A stretch of 9,388 nucleotides of DNA from Clostridia bacterium (GTDB lineage Bacteria; Bacillota_A; Clostridia; Oscillospirales; CAG-272). A model generated the notes under the pieces. The model saw only the letters and a program-made list of their open reading frames with translations. It made no database searches and was not told the origin of the DNA. Position numbers and translations under genes: made by a program. The stretch is from positions 1 to 9,388 of the forward strand of contig JAFTRB010000168.1 of NCBI GenBank assembly GCA_017462445.1. The letters run 5' to 3'. Below, one piece after another: positions 1 to 5,576 of the stretch. The stretch's first letter is position 1. Each line of letters begins with the position of its first letter.

Positions 1-333
1 CTTACCATTCTTGAACTCGCTGACCTCGTTAAGGCACTTGAGGAGGAATTCGGCGTATCCGCAGCTCCCGTAGCAGCAGCTCCCGTAGCAGGCGCTGCAG
101 CAGCAGCTCCCGTAGAGGAGAAGACCGAGTTTGACGTTATCCTTAAGGCAGCTGGCGCAAGCAAGCTCAACGTTATCAAGGTTGTTCGTGAGATCACCGG
201 TCTTGGACTTAAGGACGCTAAGGACCTCGTTGAGTCTGCTCCCAAGGCAATCAAGGAAGCAGTTTCCAAGGAAGAGGCAGAGAAGATCGCAGAGCAGCTT
301 AAGGCAGCTGGCGCTGAGGTTGAGGTTAAGTAA
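1..333 (+). CDS. rplL: Ribosomal protein L7/L12, 3' part (5' end outside window)
   Basis: This is the C-terminal 110 residues of bL12, the ribosomal stalk protein that recruits translation factors to the large subunit. Frame 1 reads through from the first base to TAA at 331-333. It shows the end of the N-terminal dimerisation domain ([15 protein letters not shown]), an Ala/Pro/Val-rich flexible hinge at about residues 21-40 of the fragment, and the globular C-terminal domain with the hallmark stretch [19 protein letters not shown]. Full-length clostridial L7/L12 is about 120-125 residues, so only some 12-15 residues should be missing upstream. It probably ends a rplJ-rplL transcription unit, because a very strong terminator follows 12 bases after the stop. 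Nothing about it is unusual apart from a repetitive hinge. Family assignment is certain; the missing start is due to the window edge. Confidence 0.98.
   Translation, partial: LTILELADLVKALEEEFGVSAAPVAAAPVAGAAAAAPVEEKTEFDVILKAAGASKLNVIKVVREITGLGLKDAKDLVESAPKAIKEAVSKEEAEKIAEQLKAAGAEVEVK
61..115 (+). repeat. 13-bp repeats encoding the L7/L12 hinge
   Basis: The 13-mer GCAGCTCCCGTAG occurs exactly at 61-73, 76-88 and 103-115, encoding successive Ala-Ala-Pro-Val units of the hinge. Copies 1 and 2 are 15 bases apart, so a change in copy number would stay in frame and only alter hinge length. This is ordinary low-complexity coding sequence, not a mobile repeat. Confidence 0.85.
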
Positions 334-345
334 TCTCACCTTCCA

Positions 346-388
346 TAAAACAAAAGAACCCTCACCTGCTGAGGGTTCTTTTGTTTTA
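346..388 (+). terminator. Rho-independent terminator after rplL
   Basis: A perfect 19-bp stem (346-364 with 370-388) encloses a 5-base loop CCTGC. The core is GAACCCTCA/TGAGGGTTC, and the outer part is A-rich on the left and T-rich on the right (TTCTTTTGTTTT), so the right arm provides the U-tract. It begins 12 bases after the rplL stop codon and should terminate the ribosomal operon. The A-rich left arm would allow it to work on the minus strand too. Confidence 0.93.
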
Positions 389-402
389 CATTGTATAGTG
401 TG

Positions 403-423
403 CAGTATTCAGTGGTCAGTATT
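403..423. repeat. Three tandem heptamers (CAGTATT/CAGTGGT)
   Basis: Three consecutive 7-base units, CAGTATT, CAGTGGT and CAGTATT, lie just after the rplL terminator in a stretch with no gene. The first and third are identical and the second differs at two positions. This looks like the remnant of a heptameric microsatellite. No function is evident. Confidence 0.6.
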
Positions 424-429
424 TAAAGC

Positions 430-447
430 CTTCCCCCCAAGGGGAAG
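430..447. repeat. Short GC-rich hairpin, possible degenerate intergenic palindrome
   Basis: CTTCCCC (430-436) pairs perfectly with GGGGAAG (441-447) around the tetraloop CCAA. The wording around it (AAAGCCTTCCCC, then GGGGAAGTGTC) resembles palindromic intergenic repeats that I recall from clostridial genomes, with the conserved tail apparently decayed. No U-tract follows, so it is not a terminator. Only one copy is in this window; the link to a repeat family is inference. Confidence 0.4.
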
Positions 448-616
448 TGTCAAAAGGCGTGGAACTTACTCAACCTTATTGGGTAGCGAAACTCTCCATA
501 AGGTAGCAAGTAACAATTGTATGGCTAACAGAATAAATACCTGCTTGTGCACCACCAATATTATTAGCATTTTTTGCGTCTCTTTGTAAAAAAGAAAAAA
601 TTCTTCATAAAACTTG
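448..616. other. Gene-free AT-rich spacer upstream of the LRR lipoprotein promoter
   Basis: I see no supportable gene on either strand here. The only structure is a 7-bp inverted repeat, ACCTTAT (473-479) with ATAAGGT (498-504), around an 18-base loop. A-rich tracts at about 585-610 lie just upstream of the promoter at 617-645, where an UP element would be expected; that role is inference. Confidence 0.5.
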
Positions 617-645
617 TTTACTTTTCTCTCTTATGGTGATATAAT
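617..645 (+). promoter_or_regulatory. Extended -10 sigma-A promoter for the leader RNA / LRR lipoprotein
   Basis: A TTTACT -35 (617-622, 4 of 6 matches to TTGACA) and a perfect TATAAT -10 (640-645) are separated by 17 bases. TGA immediately upstream of the -10 (637-639) makes it an extended -10. The predicted start of transcription is about 652, almost at the first base of the leader hairpin. A-tracts upstream may act as an UP element. It is the only good promoter I can see before the gene at 830. Confidence 0.75.
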
Positions 646-648
646 AAG

Positions 649-802
649 GTTGCGACATAACTAAATATTTTCTTACATAGGGTGTACTATGCCAATTTAG
701 TACTTCCGTCTTTTACTATACCTTATGTAGAGAAAAAGTTGTGTCGCAGCAAAGGGAGTGCTTTTTGGAGTGCGCTCGCTTTGCGGGCGCATTTTTGTTT
801 TT
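649..802 (+). ncRNA. Structured leader RNA / candidate attenuator upstream of the LRR lipoprotein
   Basis: Starting at the predicted transcript 5' end there is a long stem. 649-662 pairs with 737-750 (14 bp), 668-673 with 731-736 (6 bp), 674-679 with 724-729 (6 bp) and 680-686 with 717-723 (7 bp). The only interruptions are a 5-base bulge at 663-667 and one base at 730, and the loop is 30 nt (687-716). Four pairs are G-U on this strand, which would be A-C mismatches on the other, so the structure belongs to a plus-strand RNA. A competing hairpin GTACTA/TAGTAC (684-689 with 698-703) could form at the apex. An intrinsic terminator follows at 771-802, before the gene's ribosome binding site at 817-822. 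GCAAAG (749-754) can pair with CTTTGC (779-784), which would break the terminator stem. It matches no riboswitch, T-box or 6S family that I recognise. It could be a regulatory leader or a separate small RNA. Confidence 0.55.
771..802 (+). terminator. Intrinsic terminator inside the leader of the LRR lipoprotein gene
   Basis: TGCGCTCGC (771-779) pairs with GCGGGCGCA (783-791) over 9 bp, with one G-U pair and a TTT loop, directly followed by TTTTTGTTTTT (792-802). It is GC-rich and has a good U-tract on the plus strand only. It lies between the promoter at 617-645 and the start codon at 830, so transcripts must read through it to express the lipoprotein. The 7-mer GGAGTGC occurs at 755-761 and again at 767-773, entering the stem, which offers an alternative pairing partner. 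Confidence 0.8.
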
Positions 803-829
803 AATATAGTAATCATAAGGAGAAAAACA

Positions 830-2884
830 ATGAAAAGAAAGCTTTTATCTCTGGCAATCTGCTTAATAGTCCTTGTTGGTGTATTATTCAGCCTTGCCTC
901 CTGTGATCCTCGCGAGTTCGAGGGCGTCACCTTCAAGGATGCACGCTATATGTACGATGGCTTTGAGCATACCATCGCCGTTGAGGGCGCACCCAAGGAG
1001 GCAAATATTACATACTCCTCCCCCAACACCCAGACCGAAGAGGGTATATATGTAATAACAGCTACCATCTCTGCCGAGGGCTACATAACCAAGACTCTCA
1101 CAGCAACCTTGACTATAACAGGAGCTAGTAATTCTTCGTCAAATGGCGATGCTGATGCAATAGAAAATCTTCTGGACTTTTATCCCTTGCCTGATGGCAC
1201 CTATGGAGTAAAGATGGGAAAGACCCAGTACCTTGATAAGGTGGAAATCCCCTCTACATATAACGGCAAGCCTGTAACTAAGATTTTGATGGAAGGCTTT
1301 TCAAAATCACAAGCAACCGAGATTATAATTCCGAATACAATAAATGAAATAGACGATTACGCATTCGTAAATTGTATTAATCTCACCAGTATCACAATCC
1401 CCGACAGCGTCACCAGCATCGGCTCTTTTGCATTCGAAAATTGCACCAGCCTCACCAGCGTGACTATCGGCAATGGTGTTACCAGCATCGGCGATTGGAC
1501 GTTCTATAAATGCACCGGCCTCACCAGCGTGTATATTACAGATATAGCAAAATGGTGTGCAATATCGTTTGATAGTCCTGAGTCAAATCCATTATATTAC
1601 GCAGACAACCTATACCTAAATGGCGAGCTTGTAACTAATTTGGTTATCCCCGATGGTGTCACCAGAATCAGCGATTATGCGTTCTATAAATGCAAGAGCC
1701 TCAAGAGCGTAACAATCGGCAACGGTGTCACCAGCATCGGCTCTGTTGCGTTCTATGAATGCACCAGCCTCACCAGCGTGACCATCGGCAACGGCGTCAC
1801 CAGCATCGGCTCTTCTGCGTTCGGATATTGCACCGGCCTCACCCGCGTAACAATCCCCGATAGTGTTACCAGCATTGACCATTTTGCGTTTTCTTCTTGC
1901 ACTAACCTCACCAGCGTGACAATACCCGACAGTGTCACTAACATTAATGAGAGGGCGTTCTCTAGTTGCTATAAGCTTGTAGAGGTTATAAACCATTCCT
2001 TGCTTAATATAGTGGCAGGAAGCTCTAACTATGGTGATGTAGCCTACTATGCAATAGATGTACATCAGGGAGAGAGCAAGATAATAAAGAAGGATGACTA
2101 CATCTTCTATACCTATAATGGAGTAAACTATCTTGTTGGATATACCGGAGATGATACCGAGCTTACTCTACCCGAAAGCTATAACGGTGAGAATTATGAG
2201 ATTTACAAATATGCGTTCTATGAATGCACCAGCCTCACTAGCGTAACAATCCCCGACAGTGTTACTCGCATCGGCTCTTATGCGTTTTATAATTGCACCA
2301 GCCTCACCAGCGTGACCATCGGCAATGGTGTCACCAGCATCGGCTCTTCTGCGTTCGAAGATTGCTACAAGCTTGTCGAGGTAATAAATATTTCCTCGCT
2401 TAACATTGTTGCAGGAAGTTCTTATAATGGTTACGTAGCCTATTATGCAAAAGAGGTACATAAGGGAGACAGCAAGATAGTAAACAAGGATGGCTATTTA
2501 TTCTATACCTATAACGGAGTAAACTATCTTTTAGGCTACACCAGAGATGATACCGAGCTTGCTCTTCCTGAAAGCTATAATGGTGAGAAATACGAGATAT
2601 ATGGGCGTGCGTTCTATAACTGCGACAACCTCACCAGCGTAACAATCGGCAATGGCGTCACCAGAATCGGCTATTCTGCGTTCTCGGGTTGCACAAGCCT
2701 CACCAGCGTGACAATCGGCAACGGCGTCACCAGTATCGGCGAGCGTGCGTTCTATTACTGCACCAGCCTCACCAGTATAAAATACAGAGGTACACAAGCA
2801 CAATGGAATGCAATAACGAAGGGAACAGATTGGATCTACAACACCGGCCCATACACCATCACCTACAACTACACCGGCGAATAA
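830..2884 (+). CDS. BspA-like leucine-rich-repeat lipoprotein, 684 aa
   Basis: This is a predicted surface lipoprotein. The start is the ATG at 830, with AAGGAG at 817-822; an in-frame ATG at 758 lies upstream of the leader terminator and has no ribosome binding site. Residues 1-25 are a lipoprotein signal (MKRK, hydrophobic core, lipobox LASC with Cys25), so the mature protein should be lipid-anchored outside the membrane. Residues about 26-95 resemble an MBG-type Ig-like domain (YDGFEHTIAVEG, GIYVITATI). From about 165 to 665 there are LRR_5/BspA repeats of 23 residues with the pattern IPDSVTSIGxxAFxxCTSLTSVTI, broken by non-repeat inserts. Residues 380-511 and 512-643 are a tandem duplication. 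The C-terminus (TQAQWNAITKGTDW) is typical of BspA proteins. Family members bind host or matrix proteins or other bacteria; the ligand here cannot be read from sequence. Expression may depend on the upstream leader terminator. Confidence 0.93.
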   Translation: MKRKLLSLAICLIVLVGVLFSLASCDPREFEGVTFKDARYMYDGFEHTIAVEGAPKEANITYSSPNTQTEEGIYVITATISAEGYITKTLTATLTITGASNSSSNGDADAIENLLDFYPLPDGTYGVKMGKTQYLDKVEIPSTYNGKPVTKILMEGFSKSQATEIIIPNTINEIDDYAFVNCINLTSITIPDSVTSIGSFAFENCTSLTSVTIGNGVTSIGDWTFYKCTGLTSVYITDIAKWCAISFDSPESNPLYYADNLYLNGELVTNLVIPDGVTRISDYAFYKCKSLKSVTIGNGVTSIGSVAFYECTSLTSVTIGNGVTSIGSSAFGYCTGLTRVTIPDSVTSIDHFAFSSCTNLTSVTIPDSVTNINERAFSSCYKLVEVINHSLLNIVAGSSNYGDVAYYAIDVHQGESKIIKKDDYIFYTYNGVNYLVGYTGDDTELTLPESYNGENYEIYKYAFYECTSLTSVTIPDSVTRIGSYAFYNCTSLTSVTIGNGVTSIGSSAFEDCYKLVEVINISSLNIVAGSSYNGYVAYYAKEVHKGDSKIVNKDGYLFYTYNGVNYLLGYTRDDTELALPESYNGEKYEIYGRAFYNCDNLTSVTIGNGVTRIGYSAFSGCTSLTSVTIGNGVTSIGERAFYYCTSLTSIKYRGTQAQWNAITKGTDWIYNTGPYTITYNYTGE
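1373..2780 (+). repeat. 69-bp LRR coding repeats
   Basis: Units of 69 bp (23 codons) recur throughout, centred on phrases such as GTCACCAGCATCGGCTCT, TGCGTTCTAT and TGCACCAGCCTCACCAGCGT. They occur in runs at about 1373-1530, 1640-1969, 2210-2365 and 2600-2780, separated by non-repeat inserts. Several units are nearly identical at the DNA level, including synonymous sites, which indicates recent duplication or gene conversion. They encode the solvent-exposed solenoid of the lipoprotein and make the locus prone to in-frame expansion and contraction. Confidence 0.88.
1967..2758 (+). repeat. 396-bp tandem duplication within the LRR lipoprotein gene
   Basis: The block 1967-2362 is repeated at 2363-2758 with an exact period of 396 bp (132 codons). 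Both copies begin with Cys-Tyr-Lys-Leu-Val-Glu-Val-Ile-Asn. They continue through the insert NIVAGSS, VAYYA, FYTYNGVNYL and DDTEL followed by LPESYNGE, and end with LRR units. No length change separates the copies. Differences are scattered and many are synonymous, so the duplication is not very recent. It is a modular duplication of an insert plus its LRR cassette. Confidence 0.9.
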
Positions 2885-2916
2885 TTCCCCTATAACTAAA
2901 TAATCCCAACCAAACT

Positions 2917-2948
2917 ATATCCCGATGCCTATGACATCGGGATATTTT
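2917..2948 (+). terminator. Terminator of the LRR lipoprotein gene
   Basis: A perfect 11-bp stem, 2917-2927 with 2935-2945 (core ATATCCCGATG/CATCGGGATAT), has a 7-base loop and runs into TTTT. It lies 33 bases after the stop codon at 2884. Plus-strand direction is favoured, because the neighbouring hairpin serves the opposite strand. Confidence 0.88.
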
Positions 2949-2951
2949 AAT

Positions 2952-2977
2952 AAAAAAGCACCACAATTAAGTGGTGC
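2952..2977 (-). terminator. Terminator of the DUF4416 gene
   Basis: GCACCAC (2958-2964) pairs with GTGGTGC (2971-2977) around a 6-base loop. Read on the minus strand, the stem is followed by six T residues (complement of 2952-2957). It starts 17 bases beyond the DUF4416 stop. The plus-strand side has no U-tract, so it is directional. Together with the hairpin at 2917-2948 it insulates two convergent genes within about 60 bases. Confidence 0.88.
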
Positions 2978-2994
2978 CAAATAATGAAATTAAT

Positions 2995-3534
2995 CTATTT
3001 TTTGCTTCTCTTCCTCTCTTCAAGATAACTTTTCCTCACATCGGTGATAAACCTCTGCACCCTTTCGCTTTGGTAATCCCTGTAGGTCCAGGGTAGCCTC
3101 TGCCAGCCGCCCCTCGCCCAAAAGAGGGTAAGCTCGGTATAAATCCCGTCCTTAAGGGGAATACGGAAGCCCGCATTCTTGGTTGTCGCAAGCATCAGTC
3201 GCCCGTGGTTAATAAAGCCCGGATCAAGGTTAATCAGCCTCCGCCCGTCCTCCGACAGCTCCGCTTCAATCTGATTAGTGAAGGTCTTAATCTCTGCCTG
3301 TCTCGACGGGTCAACCGTGTCACGGAAGGAGAGAATAACCCTCATTCCCTCGCCACCAATTTCCTCGTCATAGTAGGTAGAGAACTCCTCGGAGAAGGAG
3401 AATCTCTCGCTCTCGCCGTCAATCGGGCCAAAGGCATCTGTAAGCCTCTTGATAGCCCTTTCGTATATCTCCATATCGTTGTAGATCACCCCAACGATAA
3501 GCTTTTCTCTCTCAAACTCAAATATCTCGCCCAT
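2995..3534 (-). CDS. DUF4416 family protein, 179 aa
   Basis: This is a cytosolic protein of unknown function, with no signal peptide or membrane segment. It matches my memory of the DUF4416 family over its full length: FGPID (35-39), a TYYDEE stretch (53-58), INLDPGF (101-107), LATTKN (115-120), and GGWQRLPWTYRDY (142-154) near the C-terminus. The start chosen is the ATG at 3534-3532, with GGAGG five bases upstream (3544-3540). A longer reading from 3591 would put the promoter's -35 and -10 inside the coding region, so it is rejected. The leader is only about 16 nt. The gene is monocistronic, sits between two lipoprotein genes in the opposite orientation, and has its own promoter and terminator. 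No substrate or partner can be inferred from this context. Confidence 0.88.
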   Translation of the reverse strand: MGEIFEFEREKLIVGVIYNDMEIYERAIKRLTDAFGPIDGESERFSFSEEFSTYYDEEIGGEGMRVILSFRDTVDPSRQAEIKTFTNQIEAELSEDGRRLINLDPGFINHGRLMLATTKNAGFRIPLKDGIYTELTLFWARGGWQRLPWTYRDYQSERVQRFITDVRKSYLEERKRSKK

Positions 3535-3556
3535 AAATACCTCCATAAGCACCCCT

Positions 3557-3585
3557 ATTATAACATTTATTCGTATATCAGTCAA
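3557..3585 (-). promoter_or_regulatory. Promoter of the DUF4416 gene
   Basis: On the minus strand, TTGACT (3585-3580) and a perfect TATAAT (3562-3557) are 17 bases apart, with TGT just upstream of the -10 (extended -10). Transcription should begin near 3550, which leaves a leader of about 16 nt and supports the start codon at 3534. Confidence 0.88.
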
Positions 3586-3624
3586 GTTCATAAAATATTT
3601 ATACTAAAATTATGCGACAATTAG

Positions 3625-3653
3625 TTGATTTACTCGCCTGTTTATGATAGAAT
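3625..3653 (+). promoter_or_regulatory. Promoter of the small LRR lipoprotein gene
   Basis: TTGATT (3625-3630) and TAGAAT (3648-3653) are separated by 17 bases, with TGA just upstream of the -10 (3645-3647). Predicted initiation is near 3660, about 22 nt before the start codon. It is divergent from the DUF4416 promoter, with about 40 bases between the two -35 elements, so a shared regulator could act on both; I see no clear operator. Confidence 0.8.
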
Positions 3654-3681
3654 ATCTATATAAATACATAAAGGTGATACT

Positions 3682-4449
3682 ATGAAAAGAAATATATCAA
3701 TTATTTTATCTTTGGTAATGCTTCTTTCCTCCCTCCTTTTCCTCTTCTCCTGCGCCGGCGATGTCGGCTGTCAGCACCAGTGGGGTGAATGGGAGGTAAA
3801 AAAGGAGGCAACCTGCGGCGAGGGCGGATACAGCATCCGTGTCTGCAATCTCTGTGGACAGGAGGACAGAAAGGTTTCCTACGCCCTCGAGCATCCCTAT
3901 TCCTCCGAGTGGGTATACGATGGAAGCTACCACTGGCACCCCGCAACCTGCCAGCATAAGGCGGAGAAGAGCGACTACGGAACTCATAGCTTTGACGGCA
4001 ATACCTGCTCCTTCTGTGGCGCGCTCCGCGCTACCCAGGGCCTTGATTACAAGGGTAATCTTGGCGAGAATACCTACCGTGTAACCGGTATCGGCACGAC
4101 TCTTGATGCAAATATCGTTATCGCAAGATACTACAACGGCTTTGAGATCGTTGCTGTTGACGATACCGCCTTTGAGGGAACCGATGGACTCCAAACCGTT
4201 GCGATGCAGGAATATATAACCAGCATCGGCGACCGCGCCTTTGCAAATTGCAAGGACCTCACCGCTGTTCAGTTCTCCGCCAGTGTGGAATACCTCGGCT
4301 ACCAGGTCTTTGACGGCTGCAGCTCTTTGGAGGTAGTCTACTTCGACGGTACTCTGGCAGAGTTCAACGAGTTGAGAGAGGGCGTCGATTGGTGCGGCTC
4401 CGCCAAGGGCTTCAAGGTTGTCTGCTCTGACACAAGCTTTACAGTGTAA
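3682..4449 (+). CDS. Cys/His-rich lipoprotein with C-terminal LRR_5 domain, 255 aa
   Basis: This is a predicted lipid-anchored exported protein. The start ATG at 3682 has AAGGTG at 3671-3676. Residues 1-24 are a lipoprotein signal with lipobox LFSC (Cys24). Residues about 30-113 are rich in Cys and His: C45, C55-x2-C58, H71, H84, H86, C90, H92, H102 and C109-x2-C112. The opening HQWGEWEVKKEATC and the two CxLCG/CxFCG-like turns resemble zinc-ribbon-like modules often seen at the N-terminus of clostridial surface lipoproteins. Residues about 118-255 resemble BspA/LRR_5 repeats (ITSIGDRAFANCKDL, YLGYQVFDGCSSLEVVYFDG) and end in a WCGSAKGF tail. It is a short relative of the lipoprotein at 830-2884, sharing signal type and LRR fold but not the Ig-like domain. 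Metal binding is inferred from spacing only. Ligand and role are unknown. Confidence 0.88.
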   Translation: MKRNISIILSLVMLLSSLLFLFSCAGDVGCQHQWGEWEVKKEATCGEGGYSIRVCNLCGQEDRKVSYALEHPYSSEWVYDGSYHWHPATCQHKAEKSDYGTHSFDGNTCSFCGALRATQGLDYKGNLGENTYRVTGIGTTLDANIVIARYYNGFEIVAVDDTAFEGTDGLQTVAMQEYITSIGDRAFANCKDLTAVQFSASVEYLGYQVFDGCSSLEVVYFDGTLAEFNELREGVDWCGSAKGFKVVCSDTSFTV

Positions 4450-4499
4450 TAGTCACCGCCCGCCTTTCCAAAGCACTGCCTCGCCCCCAAGAATATAAG

Positions 4500-4516
4500 C
4501 GCTTTCCTGTAAAGCG
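4500..4516. other. Small hairpin in the intergenic spacer
   Basis: CGCTTT (4500-4505) pairs with AAAGCG (4511-4516) around CCTGT. No U-tract adjoins it on either strand, so it is unlikely to be the main terminator of the lipoprotein gene; the strong one is at 4566-4602. Confidence 0.35.
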
Positions 4517-4565
4517 ATTATCAGCTTCATATTTACCTAGTTACATATTATTTTTACAAAACCTA

Positions 4566-4602
4566 AAAAGAGAGCATTTTCAAAACGAAAATGCTCTCTT
4601 TT
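4566..4602. terminator. Bidirectional terminator between the lipoprotein gene and cysK
   Basis: A perfect 16-bp stem (4566-4581 with 4587-4602) with a 5-base AAAAC loop has AAAAGAGAGC on the left and GCTCTCTTTT on the right. Each strand therefore ends in a U-run. It sits between the convergent genes ending at 4449 (plus) and 4621 (minus) and should serve both. Confidence 0.92.
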
Positions 4603-4620
4603 ACTAATACTAACAAAAAC

Positions 4621-5547
4621 TTAACTGAAAATTGAAAGTGAAAGATACCTCTCTCCCGAGTCGGGGAGGATAGCAACAATAGTCTTTCCCGCGTTTTCCT
4701 CTCTTTTCGCCACCTCGATAGCCGCGGTAAGCGCCGCGCCTGCGGAGATTCCCACAAGAATACCCTCCAGCCTGGCGAGCATCCTTGCGTGAAGAACAGC
4801 ATCCTCGTCACTCACCGCAACAACCTCGTCAATAACATCTGGATTATAGACCTTTGGGACAAAGCCGGCTCCAATCCCCTGTATGCCGTGCTTACCGGCT
4901 CTCCCCTCGGTTAAGACAGGGGAACTTTTTGGCTCAACGCCTACAATTTTTATTTCGGGCTTTTTCGACTTAAGATACTCGCCGATACCGCTCATCGTGC
5001 CACCTGTGCCAATTCCGCCGACAACGATGTCAACTTCACCGTCGGTGTCCTCGTATATCTCGGGCGCGGTGCTTCTTATGTGCGCCAGGCGGTTGTCGGG
5101 ATTATCGAACTGTCCCGGGATAAATGCCCCGGGGATCTCCTTAGCAAGCCGATTCGCTTCATCAATCGAGCCCTGCATTCCAAGCGCGCCGTCGGTGCGA
5201 ATTACCCTGGCTCCATATGCCTCCATCAGCCTCTGCCTTTCAACCGACATAGTGTCCGGCATAACTATAATTGCCTGATAGCCCTTTATTGCCGAAAGCA
5301 TAGCTATGCCTATACCCGTGTTGCCTGAGGTTGGCTCAATAATGGTTGCGCCTTCCTTAAGGTCGCCTCTTTTCTCTGCCTCCTCGATAATCGTCTTTAC
5401 CGTTCTGTCCTTGATGCTTCCGCCAGGGCACAGACCCTCGTGCTTTACATAAAGCGTCGCCTTAAGCCCGAGTCTCTCGCTTATTCTTGGCAGCTTCAAA
5501 AGCGGTGTACCGCCAATTATTTCGCCAATATTTTCAAAAACTCGCAT
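4621..5547 (-). CDS. cysK: Cysteine synthase (O-acetylserine sulfhydrylase), 308 aa
   Basis: This cytosolic PLP enzyme makes L-cysteine and acetate from O-acetyl-L-serine and sulfide. The full length is typical of CysK (about 300-310). Motifs in order: PGGSIKDR with the PLP lysine K46; TSGNTG (73-78), the substrate-binding loop; GIGTGGT (178-184), the phosphate-binding loop; GISAGAA (267-272); and PDSGERYLS (295-303). The segment before the PLP lysine reads GLCPGGS where FNPGGS or FNPAGS is usual. The start ATG at 5547 has GGGGAG at 5558-5553 and a promoter at 5577-5604. It is a single-gene unit with no cysE (serine acetyltransferase) next to it. CysM or a paralogue with another nucleophile remains possible, but overall motif agreement favours CysK. 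Confidence 0.9.
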   Translation of the reverse strand: MRVFENIGEIIGGTPLLKLPRISERLGLKATLYVKHEGLCPGGSIKDRTVKTIIEEAEKRGDLKEGATIIEPTSGNTGIGIAMLSAIKGYQAIIVMPDTMSVERQRLMEAYGARVIRTDGALGMQGSIDEANRLAKEIPGAFIPGQFDNPDNRLAHIRSTAPEIYEDTDGEVDIVVGGIGTGGTMSGIGEYLKSKKPEIKIVGVEPKSSPVLTEGRAGKHGIQGIGAGFVPKVYNPDVIDEVVAVSDEDAVLHARMLARLEGILVGISAGAALTAAIEVAKREENAGKTIVAILPDSGERYLSLSIFS

Positions 5548-5576
5548 AATAGCTCCCCAAAAAGAAATATATACAT

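Noticed and set aside
649..802. Leader as a 6S RNA or T-box
   Set aside because: The hairpin is too short for a typical 6S RNA and lacks a clear central bubble. No T-box sequence (AGGGUGGNACCGCG) is present, and the downstream gene is not an amino-acid gene.
758..829. Upstream in-frame ATG extending the LRR lipoprotein by 24 residues
   Set aside because: This start is on the leader before the terminator hairpin, has no usable ribosome binding site, and would place polar sequence before a normal lipoprotein signal peptide. AAGGAG with 7-base spacing supports 830.
697..936. 79-codon minus-strand open frame across the leader and signal peptide
   Set aside because: It overlaps the promoter-leader structure and the start of a clear gene, has no ribosome binding site, and resembles no family I know.
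1373..2780. Regularly spaced repeats resembling a repeat-spacer array
   Set aside because: The 69-bp periodicity is in frame and encodes 23-residue LRR units; there are no unique spacers, palindromic repeats or cas genes, so it is not CRISPR.
1616..2803. Open frames of 90-149 codons on the minus strand within the LRR gene
   Set aside because: They mirror the 69-bp repeats (repetitive Asp-Ala-Gly/Asp-Thr motifs), have no ribosome binding sites or promoters, and arise from codon bias in the real gene.
3535..3591. Longer start for the DUF4416 protein
   Set aside because: The extra residues are encoded by the gene's own promoter (-35 at 3580-3585 and -10 at 3557-3562), and GGAGG points to the start at 3534.
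651..3619. TGCGACA motif near both lipoprotein promoters as a shared operator
   Set aside because: It occurs at 651-657 and 3613-3619, but the same 7-mer in reverse (TGTCGCA) also appears inside coding sequence near 3183 and 6094, so the count is near chance, and its positions relative to the two promoters differ.
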